Below the pieces are notes generated by a model that saw only the letters and a program-made list of their open reading frames with translations, was not told where the DNA came from and did no database searches. Shown here piece after piece: positions 44,114-54,500 of a stretch of 64,000 bases of DNA (position 1 is the stretch's first letter; each line of letters starts with the position of its first letter). This stretch comes from JAJVID01 sp050247435 (GTDB lineage: Bacteria; Acidobacteriota; Blastocatellia; RBC074), in NCBI GenBank assembly GCA_050247435.1, contig JBFWUF010000011.1, positions 62,001-126,000 on the forward strand. Reading direction: 5' to 3'. Position numbers and translations under genes: made by a program.

Positions 44114-46552
44114 ATGAAATCAGGAACAAAGAAGAACATCCGTAAGAACAGGAAAAAGGATCGCAACAAGGCGCGGGGGCGCGGCCCCGGACACTGGATA
44201 GCTATGGGCACGATGGGAGCGTTGTTGACCTGCGCGCCAATCTCCAGCAAGGCTGCGTCATCCGGTTCCCCAATGTTCGCGCCTAGCCTTATAGAAGCCG
44301 TCTATGTGGCGGTTCAGGCTCGGCAGACTCAGCGTTTCGACATCCCGCCCGGCCCACTCGAAACTGTGTTGGCCGTCTTTCAAAAACTGACCGAGGTGCA
44401 AGTGCTAGTCCCCAACGAAAAGCTGCGCGCAATTCCCTCACCCGGAGTTTCCGGCGTCCACACGGCAGAGAAAGCGCTGGCGCAGATTCTGGCGGGCACG
44501 GGCATCACCTATCGTTTCAGCGGCCCGAAGATCGTGACGCTGGAATTGGAAGGCGTGGCCGCGTCGGTCGAAGTGCTGGGCCGCATCACGCCCTCTTCGC
44601 CGAAATACACCGAGCCCTTGCGCGACACGCCGCAGACGATCACCGTCATTCCCAAAACCGTGATCGAGGAACAGGGCGCGACGACGCTGCGCGATGTGCT
44701 GCGCAACGTTCCCGGCCTGACGATGACCGCGGGCGAAGGCGGAACTCCGGCGGGCGACAATCTGACTCTGCGCGGGTTCAGCGCGCGCAACGACATCTTC
44801 GTTGACGGCGCTCGCGATCTCGGCCCGCAATCGCGCGATCCTTTCAACCTGGAACAGGTCGAAGTCGTCAAAGGGCCTGGCTCGGCTTTCACCGGGCGCG
44901 GTTCGGCTGGCGGCTCGATCAACCTTGTCAGCAAAGCTCCGACCGTCAATCGCTCCTTCTCAGGCACGGTCAGCTTTGGCAGCGACGCGACCAAACGCTT
45001 CACCGGTGACATCAACCTGCCGATAAAGGATCGAACAGCCTTCCGCTTGAATCTGCTTGCGCATGATTCCGGCGTGGCCGGGCGCGACGTGGTCAAGAAT
45101 CAACGTTGGGGCGTCGCGCCGTCCGTCCTGTTCGGGCTGGGAACGCGGACGCGGCTGACGCTCAGCTATTACTACATCGGGCAGGACAATATTTCGGATT
45201 ACGGCATTCCCTGGGTTCCGGCGACCAACAACGCGCTCGTCGAATTTCGCGATAAGCCAGCGCCTGTGCCGCGCAATACGTTTTACGGCTTCCGTGATCG
45301 CGATTACGAGAAGCTGCGTTCCGACCTGGCGACAGTGAAATTCGAGCGCGACTTCAACGATTCGGTGACGCTGCGCAACCAGTTGCGATTCGGCTATTCG
45401 TCGCGCGATTCGCTAGCCACGCCACCGCGTTTCGCCGACACAACGTCCACGACCATCAAACGCGAGATGAGGTCATGGATCGCGGAAGACAAAGCCTGGG
45501 ATAACCAGACCGATCTGCGGGCCAATTTCTCGACCGGCGGGATCGAGCATTCGCTGGTCGCCGGGCTTGCGCTCACTCACGAAAACAATCAACGCCAGAA
45601 CCGAACCGCGCCAAACTCTCTCACGACGCTGCTCAATCCAAACTCGGACGATGTCTACACCGGCGCGATCACGCTCGATCCTCGCATTGGCGACATCACC
45701 GGCAAATCGGTTGCGCTTTACGCCTTCGACACAGTTAAGGTCAGCAAGTATGTCGAGTTGAATGGCGGCCTGCGCTTCGATCGTTTCGATGTGGATGGCG
45801 TCAACACGACACTCTCTCCGGTCACGCGCGTTGACGAAATGCTCAGTTGGCGCGCGGGCGTGGTCGTCAAGCCGAAGGAAGAAGGCAGCGTCTACGCTTC
45901 ATACGGCACCTCGCTCAGCCCGTCGCTGGAAGGGCTGTCGTACAACACCGCCAACACCGCCATTGAGCCGGAGAAGACCTACAACTTAGAGGTCGGCAGC
46001 AAGTGGGATTTGATCAGCGAACGCTTGTCGGTAAACGGCGCGATCTTCCGCGTCGAAAAAACCAACGCCCGCACGCCGGGCATTTTGCCGGACGATCCGG
46101 TGCAGGTGCTGCAAGGCCGTCAACGCGCGCAAGGCGTCGAATTGGGCGCGAGCGGCGGCATCACCCGCGCCTTGCGAGTCTTCGGCGGTTACACCTTCCT
46201 CGACACCGAGATCGTCAGGTCGAACAGAGTGGACGAGATCGGCAAGGCTATTCAGAACACGCCGCGCCACTCGTTCAACATTTGGACGACCTACGACCTG
46301 CCGCATCGGATCACGCTTGGCGGCGGCCCGCGCTTCGTCGGACGCCGGTTCGGCAACAGCACGAACACCCGGCAGGTGGAAGCCTACTGGCTGCTCGATG
46401 CGATGGCCTCGTTCCCGGTGTCGAAGCATCTCGACCTGCGGCTCAATCTCTACAACCTGACCAACGAATATTACTTCGACCGGCTGGGCGGCGGGCACAT
46501 CGTCCCTGGGACGGGGCGTTCGGTGATGGTCAGCACAGGCTTCAGATTTTAG
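44114..46552 (+). CDS. TonB-dependent siderophore receptor with STN domain
   Basis: The 812-residue protein has an unusually long basic N-terminus before the signal helix (about 35-52), an STN domain (about 72-140; FDIPPGPLETVLAVFQKL), a plug (about 170-275; YTEPLRDTPQTITVIPKTV, LTLRGFSARNDIFVDGARD) and a barrel ending in VSTGFRF. The plug is the Fiu/FhuE siderophore type. STN domains usually signal to a FecR anti-sigma factor; none is adjacent. It is followed by a PiuC-like dioxygenase and a PepSY protein, the same grouping as fiu-ybiX and piuA-piuC loci. Confidence 0.93.
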   Translation: MKSGTKKNIRKNRKKDRNKARGRGPGHWIAMGTMGALLTCAPISSKAASSGSPMFAPSLIEAVYVAVQARQTQRFDIPPGPLETVLAVFQKLTEVQVLVPNEKLRAIPSPGVSGVHTAEKALAQILAGTGITYRFSGPKIVTLELEGVAASVEVLGRITPSSPKYTEPLRDTPQTITVIPKTVIEEQGATTLRDVLRNVPGLTMTAGEGGTPAGDNLTLRGFSARNDIFVDGARDLGPQSRDPFNLEQVEVVKGPGSAFTGRGSAGGSINLVSKAPTVNRSFSGTVSFGSDATKRFTGDINLPIKDRTAFRLNLLAHDSGVAGRDVVKNQRWGVAPSVLFGLGTRTRLTLSYYYIGQDNISDYGIPWVPATNNALVEFRDKPAPVPRNTFYGFRDRDYEKLRSDLATVKFERDFNDSVTLRNQLRFGYSSRDSLATPPRFADTTSTTIKREMRSWIAEDKAWDNQTDLRANFSTGGIEHSLVAGLALTHENNQRQNRTAPNSLTTLLNPNSDDVYTGAITLDPRIGDITGKSVALYAFDTVKVSKYVELNGGLRFDRFDVDGVNTTLSPVTRVDEMLSWRAGVVVKPKEEGSVYASYGTSLSPSLEGLSYNTANTAIEPEKTYNLEVGSKWDLISERLSVNGAIFRVEKTNARTPGILPDDPVQVLQGRQRAQGVELGASGGITRALRVFGGYTFLDTEIVRSNRVDEIGKAIQNTPRHSFNIWTTYDLPHRITLGGGPRFVGRRFGNSTNTRQVEAYWLLDAMASFPVSKHLDLRLNLYNLTNEYYFDRLGGGHIVPGTGRSVMVSTGFRF

Positions 46553-46566
46553 AGTCGTTCAGCGCG

Positions 46567-46666
46567 CAATGTCCGACAAGCTGCCAGCTTGTCGCGGCCT
46601 CTCGCAATGGGCGGGCAAAGAGCAACTCATCGAGGCCACGACAAGCTGGCAGCTTGTCGGACATTG
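46567..46666. repeat. 100-bp nested palindrome upstream of piuC-like gene
   Basis: Arms of 35 nt (46567-46601, 46632-46666) pair with one mismatch around a 30-nt loop. Each arm contains GACAAGCTG, one base, CAGCTTGTC, itself a palindrome. It ends 20 nt before the dioxygenase ATG. Confidence 0.92.
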
Positions 46667-46686
46667 TCAGAGGAATAAAGAAAACA

Positions 46687-47367
46687 ATGCTACTTCACAT
46701 CCCCGATGTTCTAACCGCCGAGCAAGTCGCGCATTGCCGGCAGAAACTGGATCAAGCCGATTGGGTTGATGGGCGGGTGACCGCCGGACATCAATCGGCG
46801 CAGGCGAAAGACAACATGCAATTGCCGGAAGAACACCCGGCGGCGCGCGAACTGGGCGACCTGATCGTTCAGGCGCTCGAACGCAATCCGCTGTTTATGG
46901 CGGCGGCGCTTCCGCTGAAAGTCTTTCCACCATTATTCAACCGCTATCAGGGCGGGCAGTCGTTCGGCACGCACATTGACAACGCGATTCGCCAAATCAC
47001 AGGCACGCCGCATCGGGTGCGAACCGATCTTTCCGCGACGCTGTTTCTCGCGGCTCCGGAGGAATACGACGGCGGCGAGTTGTCGGTGGAAGACACCTAC
47101 GGCTTGCACAACGTCAAGCTGCCCGCCGGGCACTTGATTCTCTATCCGGCATCCAGTCTGCATCACGTGCGACCGGTGACGCGCGGCGCGCGGCTGGCAT
47201 CATTCTTTTGGATTCAAAGCATGGTGCGTGATGACGGTCAGCGCACGCTGCTTTTCGATCTGGATATGGCGATTCAGCGAGTCAGCGGCGAATTGCCCGA
47301 CCACCCTTCCACGGTGCAACTCACCGGCGTGTATCACAACCTTTTGCGCCGCTGGGCGGACGTTTGA
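46687..47367 (+). CDS. piuC: Fe(II)/2-oxoglutarate PKHD-type hydroxylase, PiuC/YbiX-like
   Basis: The 226-residue protein has the iron ligands His96 and Asp98 (HID) and His159 (SSLHHV), with Arg169 (TRGAR) for 2-oxoglutarate. This is the standard PiuC/YbiX length and layout. Family members are co-regulated with catecholate siderophore receptors, and the substrate is not established. An in-frame extension reaches into the receptor gene and is rejected; AGAGGA before ATG 46687 supports this start. The hairpin at 46567-46666 lies in the leader. Confidence 0.95.
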   Translation: MLLHIPDVLTAEQVAHCRQKLDQADWVDGRVTAGHQSAQAKDNMQLPEEHPAARELGDLIVQALERNPLFMAAALPLKVFPPLFNRYQGGQSFGTHIDNAIRQITGTPHRVRTDLSATLFLAAPEEYDGGELSVEDTYGLHNVKLPAGHLILYPASSLHHVRPVTRGARLASFFWIQSMVRDDGQRTLLFDLDMAIQRVSGELPDHPSTVQLTGVYHNLLRRWADV

Positions 47368-47392
47368 ACCCATTTCCCAGGAGCAATCAACG

Positions 47393-48652
47393 ATGAAACT
47401 TTTCCGCAAAATACTTTTCTGGTGTCACCTGATAGTCGGTGTGATCGGAGCCTTGGTCATTTTGATTATGTCTGTCACTGGCGTGCTGCTGACGTACGAA
47501 CGGCAGATCATCGCCTGGGCCGACACGCGCAATTATCAAGTGACCCCGCCTTCCGCCGGAGCGCCACGCCTGCCAGTAGAAACGCTGCTGGCCAAAACGC
47601 GTGAAGCGCAACCCGGCGCAACCATCACCACAGTCACCTTGCGCGCCGATACATCCGAACCTGCGGCCATCGCGCTGGCAGCCAACCCCGGAGCCGGGCC
47701 TGGAGGCGGGCGCACAATCTTTGTCAATCCGTACACTGGTGGCGTGATGGGCGAAGGACCGAAAGGCGTCCGCAACTTTTTCCGCGTTATGACCGACTGG
47801 CACCGATGGCTTGGCGCGCAGGGGGCAAACCGCGCCACCGCGCGAGCCATCACCGGCGCGTGCAATCTCGGCTTTCTCTTTATCGTCGTCAGCGGCATTT
47901 ATCTTTGGTGGCCGCGCAAGCGGAACTGGGCGCAATTCAAAAATGTGTTGTGGTTCAAACGCAAGCTGCCCGGCAAGGCGCGCGATTTCAACTGGCACAA
48001 CGTGATCGGCTTCTGGTCGTTCGCGCCGCTTTTTATCGTCGTGCTTTCGGCGACGGTGATTTCATACCCGTGGGCGAGTAACCTGGTTTATCGCGTCGTT
48101 GGCGAAACGCCGCCGGCCTCACAGCGTGGCCCTGGCGGGGCGCCTCAAGGCAACGCGGGGCAGCAGCGTGGAGGAGCCGAGCGCAACAACTCCGAGGCGG
48201 CGCCGACTGGCCCATCGGTCAACCTGGATCAACTGTGGACGCGCGCCGAACAGCAAGCCTCCGGCTGGCAAAGCATCAGCTTGAGATTGCCGAACTCGCC
48301 TAATGCGCCCGCGACATTCTCGATAGATCACGGCGACGGCGGACAGCCGCAAAAACGCGCGCAACTCACGCTGGATCGAAAGACTGGCGAGGTTGTGAAA
48401 TGGGAACCTTTCTCCAGTTACACCAAAGGCCGGCAGCTACGCTCGATCCTGCGATTCGCGCATACCGGCGAAGTACTCGGCATTCCTGGTCAGACAATCG
48501 CCGGGCTTGTTTCGCTCGGCGCGTGTTTTCTGGTTTGGACCGGGCTGGCGCTCGCGTGGCGGCGTTTACGCGAATGGCTGGCCAGAAGGTCCGGCGCCCC
48601 TGTCAAATCCTCAACACCGTTGGCGGAAGCAACGGCGGACAGCCAGGCATAG
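47393..48652 (+). CDS. PepSY-associated inner-membrane protein (siderophore-iron reductase type)
   Basis: The 419-residue protein has four main membrane helices (about 12-35, 150-175, 205-230, 360-385) and PepSY-type periplasmic segments with VNPYTGGVMGEG and LTLDRKTGEVVKWEPF. The HRWLG, NWHNVIGFW and FAHTGEVLGIPGQ histidines fit heme ligands of the PepSY_TM family, thought to reduce ferric siderophores. A Gly/Gln/Ala-rich insert (about 242-275) is low-complexity. CCCAGGAG precedes the ATG. Last gene of the receptor-piuC operon. Confidence 0.88.
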   Translation: MKLFRKILFWCHLIVGVIGALVILIMSVTGVLLTYERQIIAWADTRNYQVTPPSAGAPRLPVETLLAKTREAQPGATITTVTLRADTSEPAAIALAANPGAGPGGGRTIFVNPYTGGVMGEGPKGVRNFFRVMTDWHRWLGAQGANRATARAITGACNLGFLFIVVSGIYLWWPRKRNWAQFKNVLWFKRKLPGKARDFNWHNVIGFWSFAPLFIVVLSATVISYPWASNLVYRVVGETPPASQRGPGGAPQGNAGQQRGGAERNNSEAAPTGPSVNLDQLWTRAEQQASGWQSISLRLPNSPNAPATFSIDHGDGGQPQKRAQLTLDRKTGEVVKWEPFSSYTKGRQLRSILRFAHTGEVLGIPGQTIAGLVSLGACFLVWTGLALAWRRLREWLARRSGAPVKSSTPLAEATADSQA

Positions 48653-48714
48653 CGAAGCGTTCTTCAATAGCCGGCCTCTCAGGCATGCGCTGACTTCTAC
48701 AAAGCGATCCGCTA

Positions 48715-48764
48715 AAATCCGCCACGACAGATCGGATTGAAACACGATCTGTCGTGGCGGATTT
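48715..48764 (+). terminator. 20-bp perfect hairpin after PepSY gene
   Basis: AAATCCGCCA... (48715-48734) pairs perfectly over 20 bp with 48745-48764 around a 10-nt loop, ending in ATTTC. It lies 62 nt after the PepSY stop and 170 nt before DoxX. It is probably the operon terminator, although the T-run is short. Confidence 0.6.
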
Positions 48765-48934
48765 CATTTCCACTGTTTATCATCGCGTCTCACAAACCCT
48801 CCCCGCGACGATTGGCGAGAACGGCGAAGTAACGACCACGATTAACACCGCCACGCCTCGCCTCCGATCAGGCGCGACAGAACAGGACAGGTTAATCAGC
48901 AAAGCCTGCGATAGAAACAAGAAAGGAGTTCAAA

Positions 48935-49375
48935 ATGCCAGGTACTTTAACCAGAACTTCCCCGAGTTGGGCGATGCTGCCGATTCGCATCGCTCTCGGG
49001 ACGATTATGTTTGCGCACGGCGCGCAGAAGGTTTTCGGCGTTTGGGTGGAAAGGGATGGGGGATTGACCAATTGGGTCAACAGCGCCGCGCCGTTTCCGG
49101 AGATGCAGCCAGCGTGGCTGTGGCTTGGCGCGGCGGCATTCTCGGAGTTCATCGGCGGGGCGCTGGTGATGATTGGGTTGTACACGCGCGTCGGAGCGTT
49201 TTTCATCGCCTGTGTGATGCTCGTCGCAATCTTCGGCGTGCATTGGAGGCACGGCTTTTTCATGAACGCCGGCGGTTTTGAATTCCCGTTCGCGCTGCTC
49301 GGAATGGCGCTGGCGCTGTTGATTTACGGCGGCGGCGCGGCTTCGATTGATTCGCAGATGTCAGGCGGCAAATAA
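48935..49375 (+). CDS. DoxX-family membrane protein
   Basis: The 146-residue protein has four hydrophobic helices and the DoxX pattern (LPIRIALGTIMFAHGAQKVFG, FSEFIGGALVMIGLYTRVGA, FEFPFALLGMALALLIYGGG). DoxX-like proteins are linked to oxidative stress or quinone-linked electron transfer but are poorly defined. AAAGGAG precedes the ATG. Confidence 0.9.
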   Translation: MPGTLTRTSPSWAMLPIRIALGTIMFAHGAQKVFGVWVERDGGLTNWVNSAAPFPEMQPAWLWLGAAAFSEFIGGALVMIGLYTRVGAFFIACVMLVAIFGVHWRHGFFMNAGGFEFPFALLGMALALLIYGGGAASIDSQMSGGK

Positions 49376-49526
49376 TTGAGTTGATGGTTGGCGCCAGGTT
49401 GATTGCGTGGCGTTTTACTTTTCACCACCTCGCAAATTGCCTATCATCTCATTCACGTCGAGCCACTGGCCGTTCGGCGGAGTATTCATCAATAACGATA
49501 AAAATAACGATCAACGGAGTTTTTAA

Positions 49527-50369
49527 ATGTCACAAGCGATTCATCCACAAATTCGCGCCAAGATAAGCGATCCGGCGCCGTTTCTCGACGGGATCAAGAA
49601 CGCGGATAACTTCCGCGACTATGCGGCCGAATCTCGCGCTTCGGTCAAAGAGTTATACAGACTCAATCACGCCAATCAGACGCTCGATTTCGTGCTCGCC
49701 AAAAAGGCTGAATACGGCAAGCTCGACAAAGCCGAGATGGGCATCTGGGAGGCGATGCATTTTTTGAACAACCTGGTTGACGACAGCGACCCCGACCTGG
49801 CCCTGCCGCAAATCGTTCACGCGTTGCAGACCGCCGAAGCGATCCGCCAGGACGGCCACCCGCGCTGGTTCGTGCTGACCGGGTTCATTCACGATCTTGG
49901 CAAAGTGCTTTGCCTTCACGGCGAGCCGCAATGGGCCGTCGTCGGCGACACGTTCCCCGTCGGCTGCGCCTATTCCGGCAAGATCGCTTACTCGGAACTC
50001 TTCAAAGCCAACCCCGATCACAACAACCCGGCGCTGCAAACTCCAAACGGAATTTATGAGGAAGGATGCGGACTCGACAATGTGCATTTGTCGTGGGGCC
50101 ACGATGAATATCTGTACATGGTCACGAAAGACTATCTGCCGGAGGAGGCGCTGTGGATGATCCGTTATCATTCGTGCTATCCGATTCACCGCGAGGGCGC
50201 GTACACCCACTTGCTGAACGAGCGGGATCAGGAGGCGATGCGCTGGGCGCGCGCGTTCAATCCTTACGATCTCTATTCGAAATCCGAGGTGGAGCCGAAT
50301 CTGGCCGAGTTGAAACCGTATTACGAAGACCTGGTCGCCGAATTCTTCCCGGCGAAAATTCGCTGGTAA
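49527..50369 (+). CDS. myo-inositol oxygenase (MIOX)
   Basis: The 280-residue protein is full-length and strongly like animal and plant MIOX. All di-iron ligands are visible by alignment with the mouse enzyme: His98, His122, Asp123, His192 (WGHDEY), His215 (RYHSCYP) and Asp248 (NPYDLYSK), with Lys126. It should convert myo-inositol plus oxygen to D-glucuronate in the cytoplasm. No inositol transporter or glucuronate gene is beside it. The ribosome site before ATG 49527 (CGGAG) is moderate. Confidence 0.95.
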   Translation: MSQAIHPQIRAKISDPAPFLDGIKNADNFRDYAAESRASVKELYRLNHANQTLDFVLAKKAEYGKLDKAEMGIWEAMHFLNNLVDDSDPDLALPQIVHALQTAEAIRQDGHPRWFVLTGFIHDLGKVLCLHGEPQWAVVGDTFPVGCAYSGKIAYSELFKANPDHNNPALQTPNGIYEEGCGLDNVHLSWGHDEYLYMVTKDYLPEEALWMIRYHSCYPIHREGAYTHLLNERDQEAMRWARAFNPYDLYSKSEVEPNLAELKPYYEDLVAEFFPAKIRW

Positions 50370-50452
50370 GTTGAGACAGTTAGTAAGTCATAGCCATCGG
50401 GGCGGCGAGATTTGCACGCCCCTTATCACTCACGGGCTGGCTAAGGAGGTTT

Positions 50453-51349
50453 ATGCTCATCCAACGTCTGCTTCTAGTTGTCGCCATCCCGCTCTCTCTC
50501 CAATCAGGCGTCGCATTCAGCCAGGATCAGCAAATGGTCAAGAGCCGTGTCGTCAAGGGATACACGGAAGTCGCCGATGGATGCCCTGTCACGCTTTCGG
50601 ACGCGACTTATTTGTTGACCGAGTATTTCGGGGGAGAACAGAAATATAAGATCACGAAAGAGTCGGTCAAAATCACGAACGCATCTGCGCGAGGAATCGC
50701 GAAGGTGATCGTGTCTTTCTCTTTTGAGGGCGGTGGTGGCATGGGCATGATCATTACACAGGCAGGCCCGATCCCAATCGGCGAAACCTATAACCAGGTC
50801 TCCGGCGGATATCTCGAATCTCCTGGCTCTCACAATGGCCATCCCATGATAGTCCGGCCATTCGCTGTCGAATTTGCCGATGGGACGCACTGGATCGCGC
50901 CGCGCACGCCATACAACCGCCTCAGGTGGATGTCATTGATCAAGCAGTTAGGCCCGTTGACGGTCAGGGAGTGTCGCGACCTTAACAAATCGTATCGAGC
51001 GGTTGTGAAAGTGAACCTCGATCACGTCGTCGCTTACCGGCTTGGCGTGGTTAAAGATACGCCAAGCGGTTTTGAGGTGCGGCTCGGCAGATGGGTGGAT
51101 GCGCCTCAGCCGACCGCTAGCAAAGATGGCCCCCGATTCGCCATCAGCGCAAACGATGAGGTCGTCAGCCTGACTCAGGCGGAGATTTTCAGGCCGGAGA
51201 AACACATCGCCACTTATCGCGACAGGACTTCATCAACCGACTACTGCGGCGTCGCGCTGTTTGTCGCGGGAGTGCGGCTCGCCGATGGAACTGTTATAGA
51301 ACAGAACCTTGATAGAAACGAATTGCTTTGGGGCGAGATGCGGCAGTAA
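50453..51349 (+). CDS. secreted hypothetical protein
   Basis: The 298-residue protein has a signal peptide (about 1-23, FSQDQ), then a mixed domain with FSFEGGGGMGMIITQAGPI and DGTHWIAPRTPYN. No family is recognised. AAGGAGG lies just before the ATG, a strong ribosome site. It stands alone, with 229 bp before the next gene. Confidence 0.75.
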   Translation: MLIQRLLLVVAIPLSLQSGVAFSQDQQMVKSRVVKGYTEVADGCPVTLSDATYLLTEYFGGEQKYKITKESVKITNASARGIAKVIVSFSFEGGGGMGMIITQAGPIPIGETYNQVSGGYLESPGSHNGHPMIVRPFAVEFADGTHWIAPRTPYNRLRWMSLIKQLGPLTVRECRDLNKSYRAVVKVNLDHVVAYRLGVVKDTPSGFEVRLGRWVDAPQPTASKDGPRFAISANDEVVSLTQAEIFRPEKHIATYRDRTSSTDYCGVALFVAGVRLADGTVIEQNLDRNELLWGEMRQ

Positions 51350-51578
51350 CATCTCGCCAAACAGCGGCGATAAAAAAATCAATAAATTCGTGGCGCGATT
51401 GTCAGCCCGCCACCGCTCACGGCGCAGCCAAGCGCGTTGAGCTGCCTGCAAGCTGGGGTGTCAAATTGAGGTTAAGGGGCCTGGAGCTAACCCACTCTTA
51501 ACCTTGCGTGCGTAAAATGCCTGCCCGATGTCAACACGACGCCGGGTTTACCTTTCCAACCAACACAAGGAGAAGAAT

Positions 51579-54500
51579 ATGTTCAGGCAATTGTCACGCT
51601 GTACCATCAGCTTTGCGCTCTTCGCGTTATTGCTTTCCTGCCCGCTGACTACCCTGGCGCAGCAGGAGACAGCCACCATCACCGGCGAGGTCAGAGACGC
51701 CAGCGGCGCGGTTGTGCCGAAGGCGGCGATTACCGTGACCAACGTCGAAACCAACGTCAGTCTCAGGAGCGAAACCAACGATCAGGGCCTCTACACAGTG
51801 CCCGGCATCAAGCCAGGACCTTACTCGATCACGGTCGAGAGGGCGGGCTTCAAAAAATTCGTGCGCAGCGGCGTCACGTTGCAAGTCAATCAGACGGCGC
51901 GCATAGACATAAACCTGCAGGTCGGCGAGCTGTCCACAGTGATTGAGATCACCGGTGACGCGGCGTTGTTGGAGACTGAGAATTCCTCGCGCGGCTCGGT
52001 GATTGACCAGAAGAAGATCGTTGATTTGCCTTTGAACGGACGCGACTACAACCAGCTTGCGCTGCTCTCGCCCGGCGTGTTGCCAGGGACGCCGCGACTG
52101 GCTTCGGTCAATTTCAAAGGCGTGCTCAACGTCAACGGCAACCGCACGTTCAACAACGTCTTCCTGCTCGACGGCGTTGACAACATTTCTTACTCGAACT
52201 CGTTTCGCGGCGAGAACGTGCAACTCGTCCAGCCTTCAATCGAGGCGTTGCAGGAGTTCAAGATTCAAACCAACGCCTACTCGGCCGAATTCGGGCGCAG
52301 TTCCGGAGCGGTCGTCAACGCGACGATCAAATCGGGGACGAACGCGATTCGCGGAGCCGTCTACGAATTCCTGCGCAACGACGTGCTCGACGCCAACAAC
52401 TTCTTCTCGAACGCGCTTGGCGCGCCGAAACCCGTGCGCAAACGCAATCAGTTCGGCGCGGCAGTCGGCGGCCCGATCATCAAAAACCGCACCTTCTGGT
52501 TCGCCGATTACGAAGGCTTGCGCGACCGCGAAGGCGTACCGCGCGTGCGCCAGGTGCCGACAGCGGCTGAGAAAGCCGGGCTGTTCAGCACGGCGGTCGT
52601 TGATCCGTTCGCGACGGGACGGCCTGCCTTCAGCCAGAACGCAGCGGGCCAGTGGGTGATCCCGCAGAATCGCTGGGACCCGGTCGGCGCGGCCATCGTC
52701 AAACTGATTCCCAATCCGAACGTGCCGAACTCGACGATCTATGCTTCAACGCCAGTAACCAGCACGCGCCAGGATCAATTCGACGTTCGCGCCGATCACC
52801 AATTCGCCAGCAACATCACGTTTTTCGGGCGCTACAGCTTCGTTGACACCAACACCTTCCGCCCCGCGCCGCTGCCCGGATTGGCTGAAGGATCGTTCAA
52901 CGACGCTTTCGGATCGAATCTGAATCGTTCGCAGGGGCTGGCGTTCGGTTTGACGTGGACATTTTCGCCCTCGCTGGTCGGCGACTTCCGCTTCGGCTTC
53001 GCGCGCGGCAACTACTTCACCAACCCGCCGAACTTCGGCGTGGACGGCGCGGCGGCTGTCGGCTTGAAGAACGTGCCGAGCGATCCGGCGATTGTCGGCG
53101 GCGTGCCCAAAGTGCAGATTCAGGGCTTCGACGCCGTGGGCCGCCACACCTCGACGCCGCAGTTTCAGACGCCGCGTTCGTGGAATCCGCGAGCATCCAT
53201 CAGTTGGAATCGCGGGCAACACTTCATCAAATTCGGCGGCGAATTCCTGCACGTCCAGACCAAGATCAACGACTTGAACGCGACCATCGGGCGACTGAGC
53301 TTCGATAACCGCTTCACCAACCGCGCCGTCGGCGATCTGCTGTTGGGGCTGGCCACCCGGCTGGACCTCACCAGCTTCACGGTCATGGATCAGGGCCAGA
53401 ACATGCAGTTCTACTTCATCCAGGACGATTACAAGATCACGTCGAAGCTGACGTTGAATCTAGGACTGCGCTACGAATACGCGACGCCGCCGGTCGAGAA
53501 GGATAACCGCTTCGCCAACTTCGATCCGGTGACCGGCAAAGACGTCTTCGCCAAAGACGGCGGCGTCTTCGAGCGGTCGTTGATTCACCCCGACCGCAAC
53601 AATTTCGCGCCGCGCTTCGGCCTCGCTTATTCGCCGACTTCGCGGTTGGTGGTTCGCGGAGCTTACGGCGTCTTCTTCACGCACACCGTCAGGCAGGGGC
53701 GCGAAGGTCTGCTAGGCTTCAACCCGCCGTTCCTGGTTGATAACACTTTGCGGACGGGCGTGACGGGCGCGGCGGCGGTGGCTTCGGCGGCGGTCTTCCG
53801 ATTGCAAAACGGCTATCCGGCTGGGCTGCTCGATCCGACCACGCTGTCGCCGACCATCGGGCGACGCGCGCAGGACGCCTTCCAACGCACGCCTTACATC
53901 CAGCAGTACAACTTCGGCATTCAGTATGAACTGATGAAAGACCTATTGCTCGATGTCGCGTACGTCGGCAACAAAGGGACGAAGCTGAACGGCTTCCGCA
54001 ATCTGAACCAGAACGCGGTGATTCAGAACGCGAACGGTTCGCAATCGGCGGGCGCACGTCCTTACCCAACGTTCGGCGACATTCAGTGGATGGAGAACCG
54101 CGTCGGGTCGAGCTACAACGCACTGCAAACTCGATTGGAGAAACGCTTCTCCGGCGGGTTGTCGGCGCTGGTCAGTTACTCGTGGGGCAAGGCGTTGACC
54201 GGTTCGCCCGACCACATCTCGACCAGCGGCGGCGGAGCAGGCGTTGACACCGGCACCTTCCGCGAGCCGCAGAACAGCCTCAACACGCGCGCTGATCGCG
54301 GCCTGGCTGAGTTCGACATCAAGCATCGTTTCGTCGCGAGCTACATTTACGAACTGCCGTTCGGGAATGGGCGGCGCTTCGGTAATGATTGGAACAAGGC
54401 GGCTGACCTGCTGCTGGGCGGTTGGCAGGTGACCGGCATTCACGTCTTCCAAAGCGGCCTCGGTCTGACGGCGACATTGGGCGGATCGAGCGTGCTCAAC

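Noticed and set aside
46003..46686. N-terminal extension of the PiuC-like frame into the receptor gene
   Set aside because: The extension overlaps the receptor barrel in another frame and includes the hairpin; the family start is at 46687 with a ribosome site.
48754..49281. 175-codon frame before and across DoxX
   Set aside because: It overlaps DoxX in another frame and has no ribosome site or recognisable domain.
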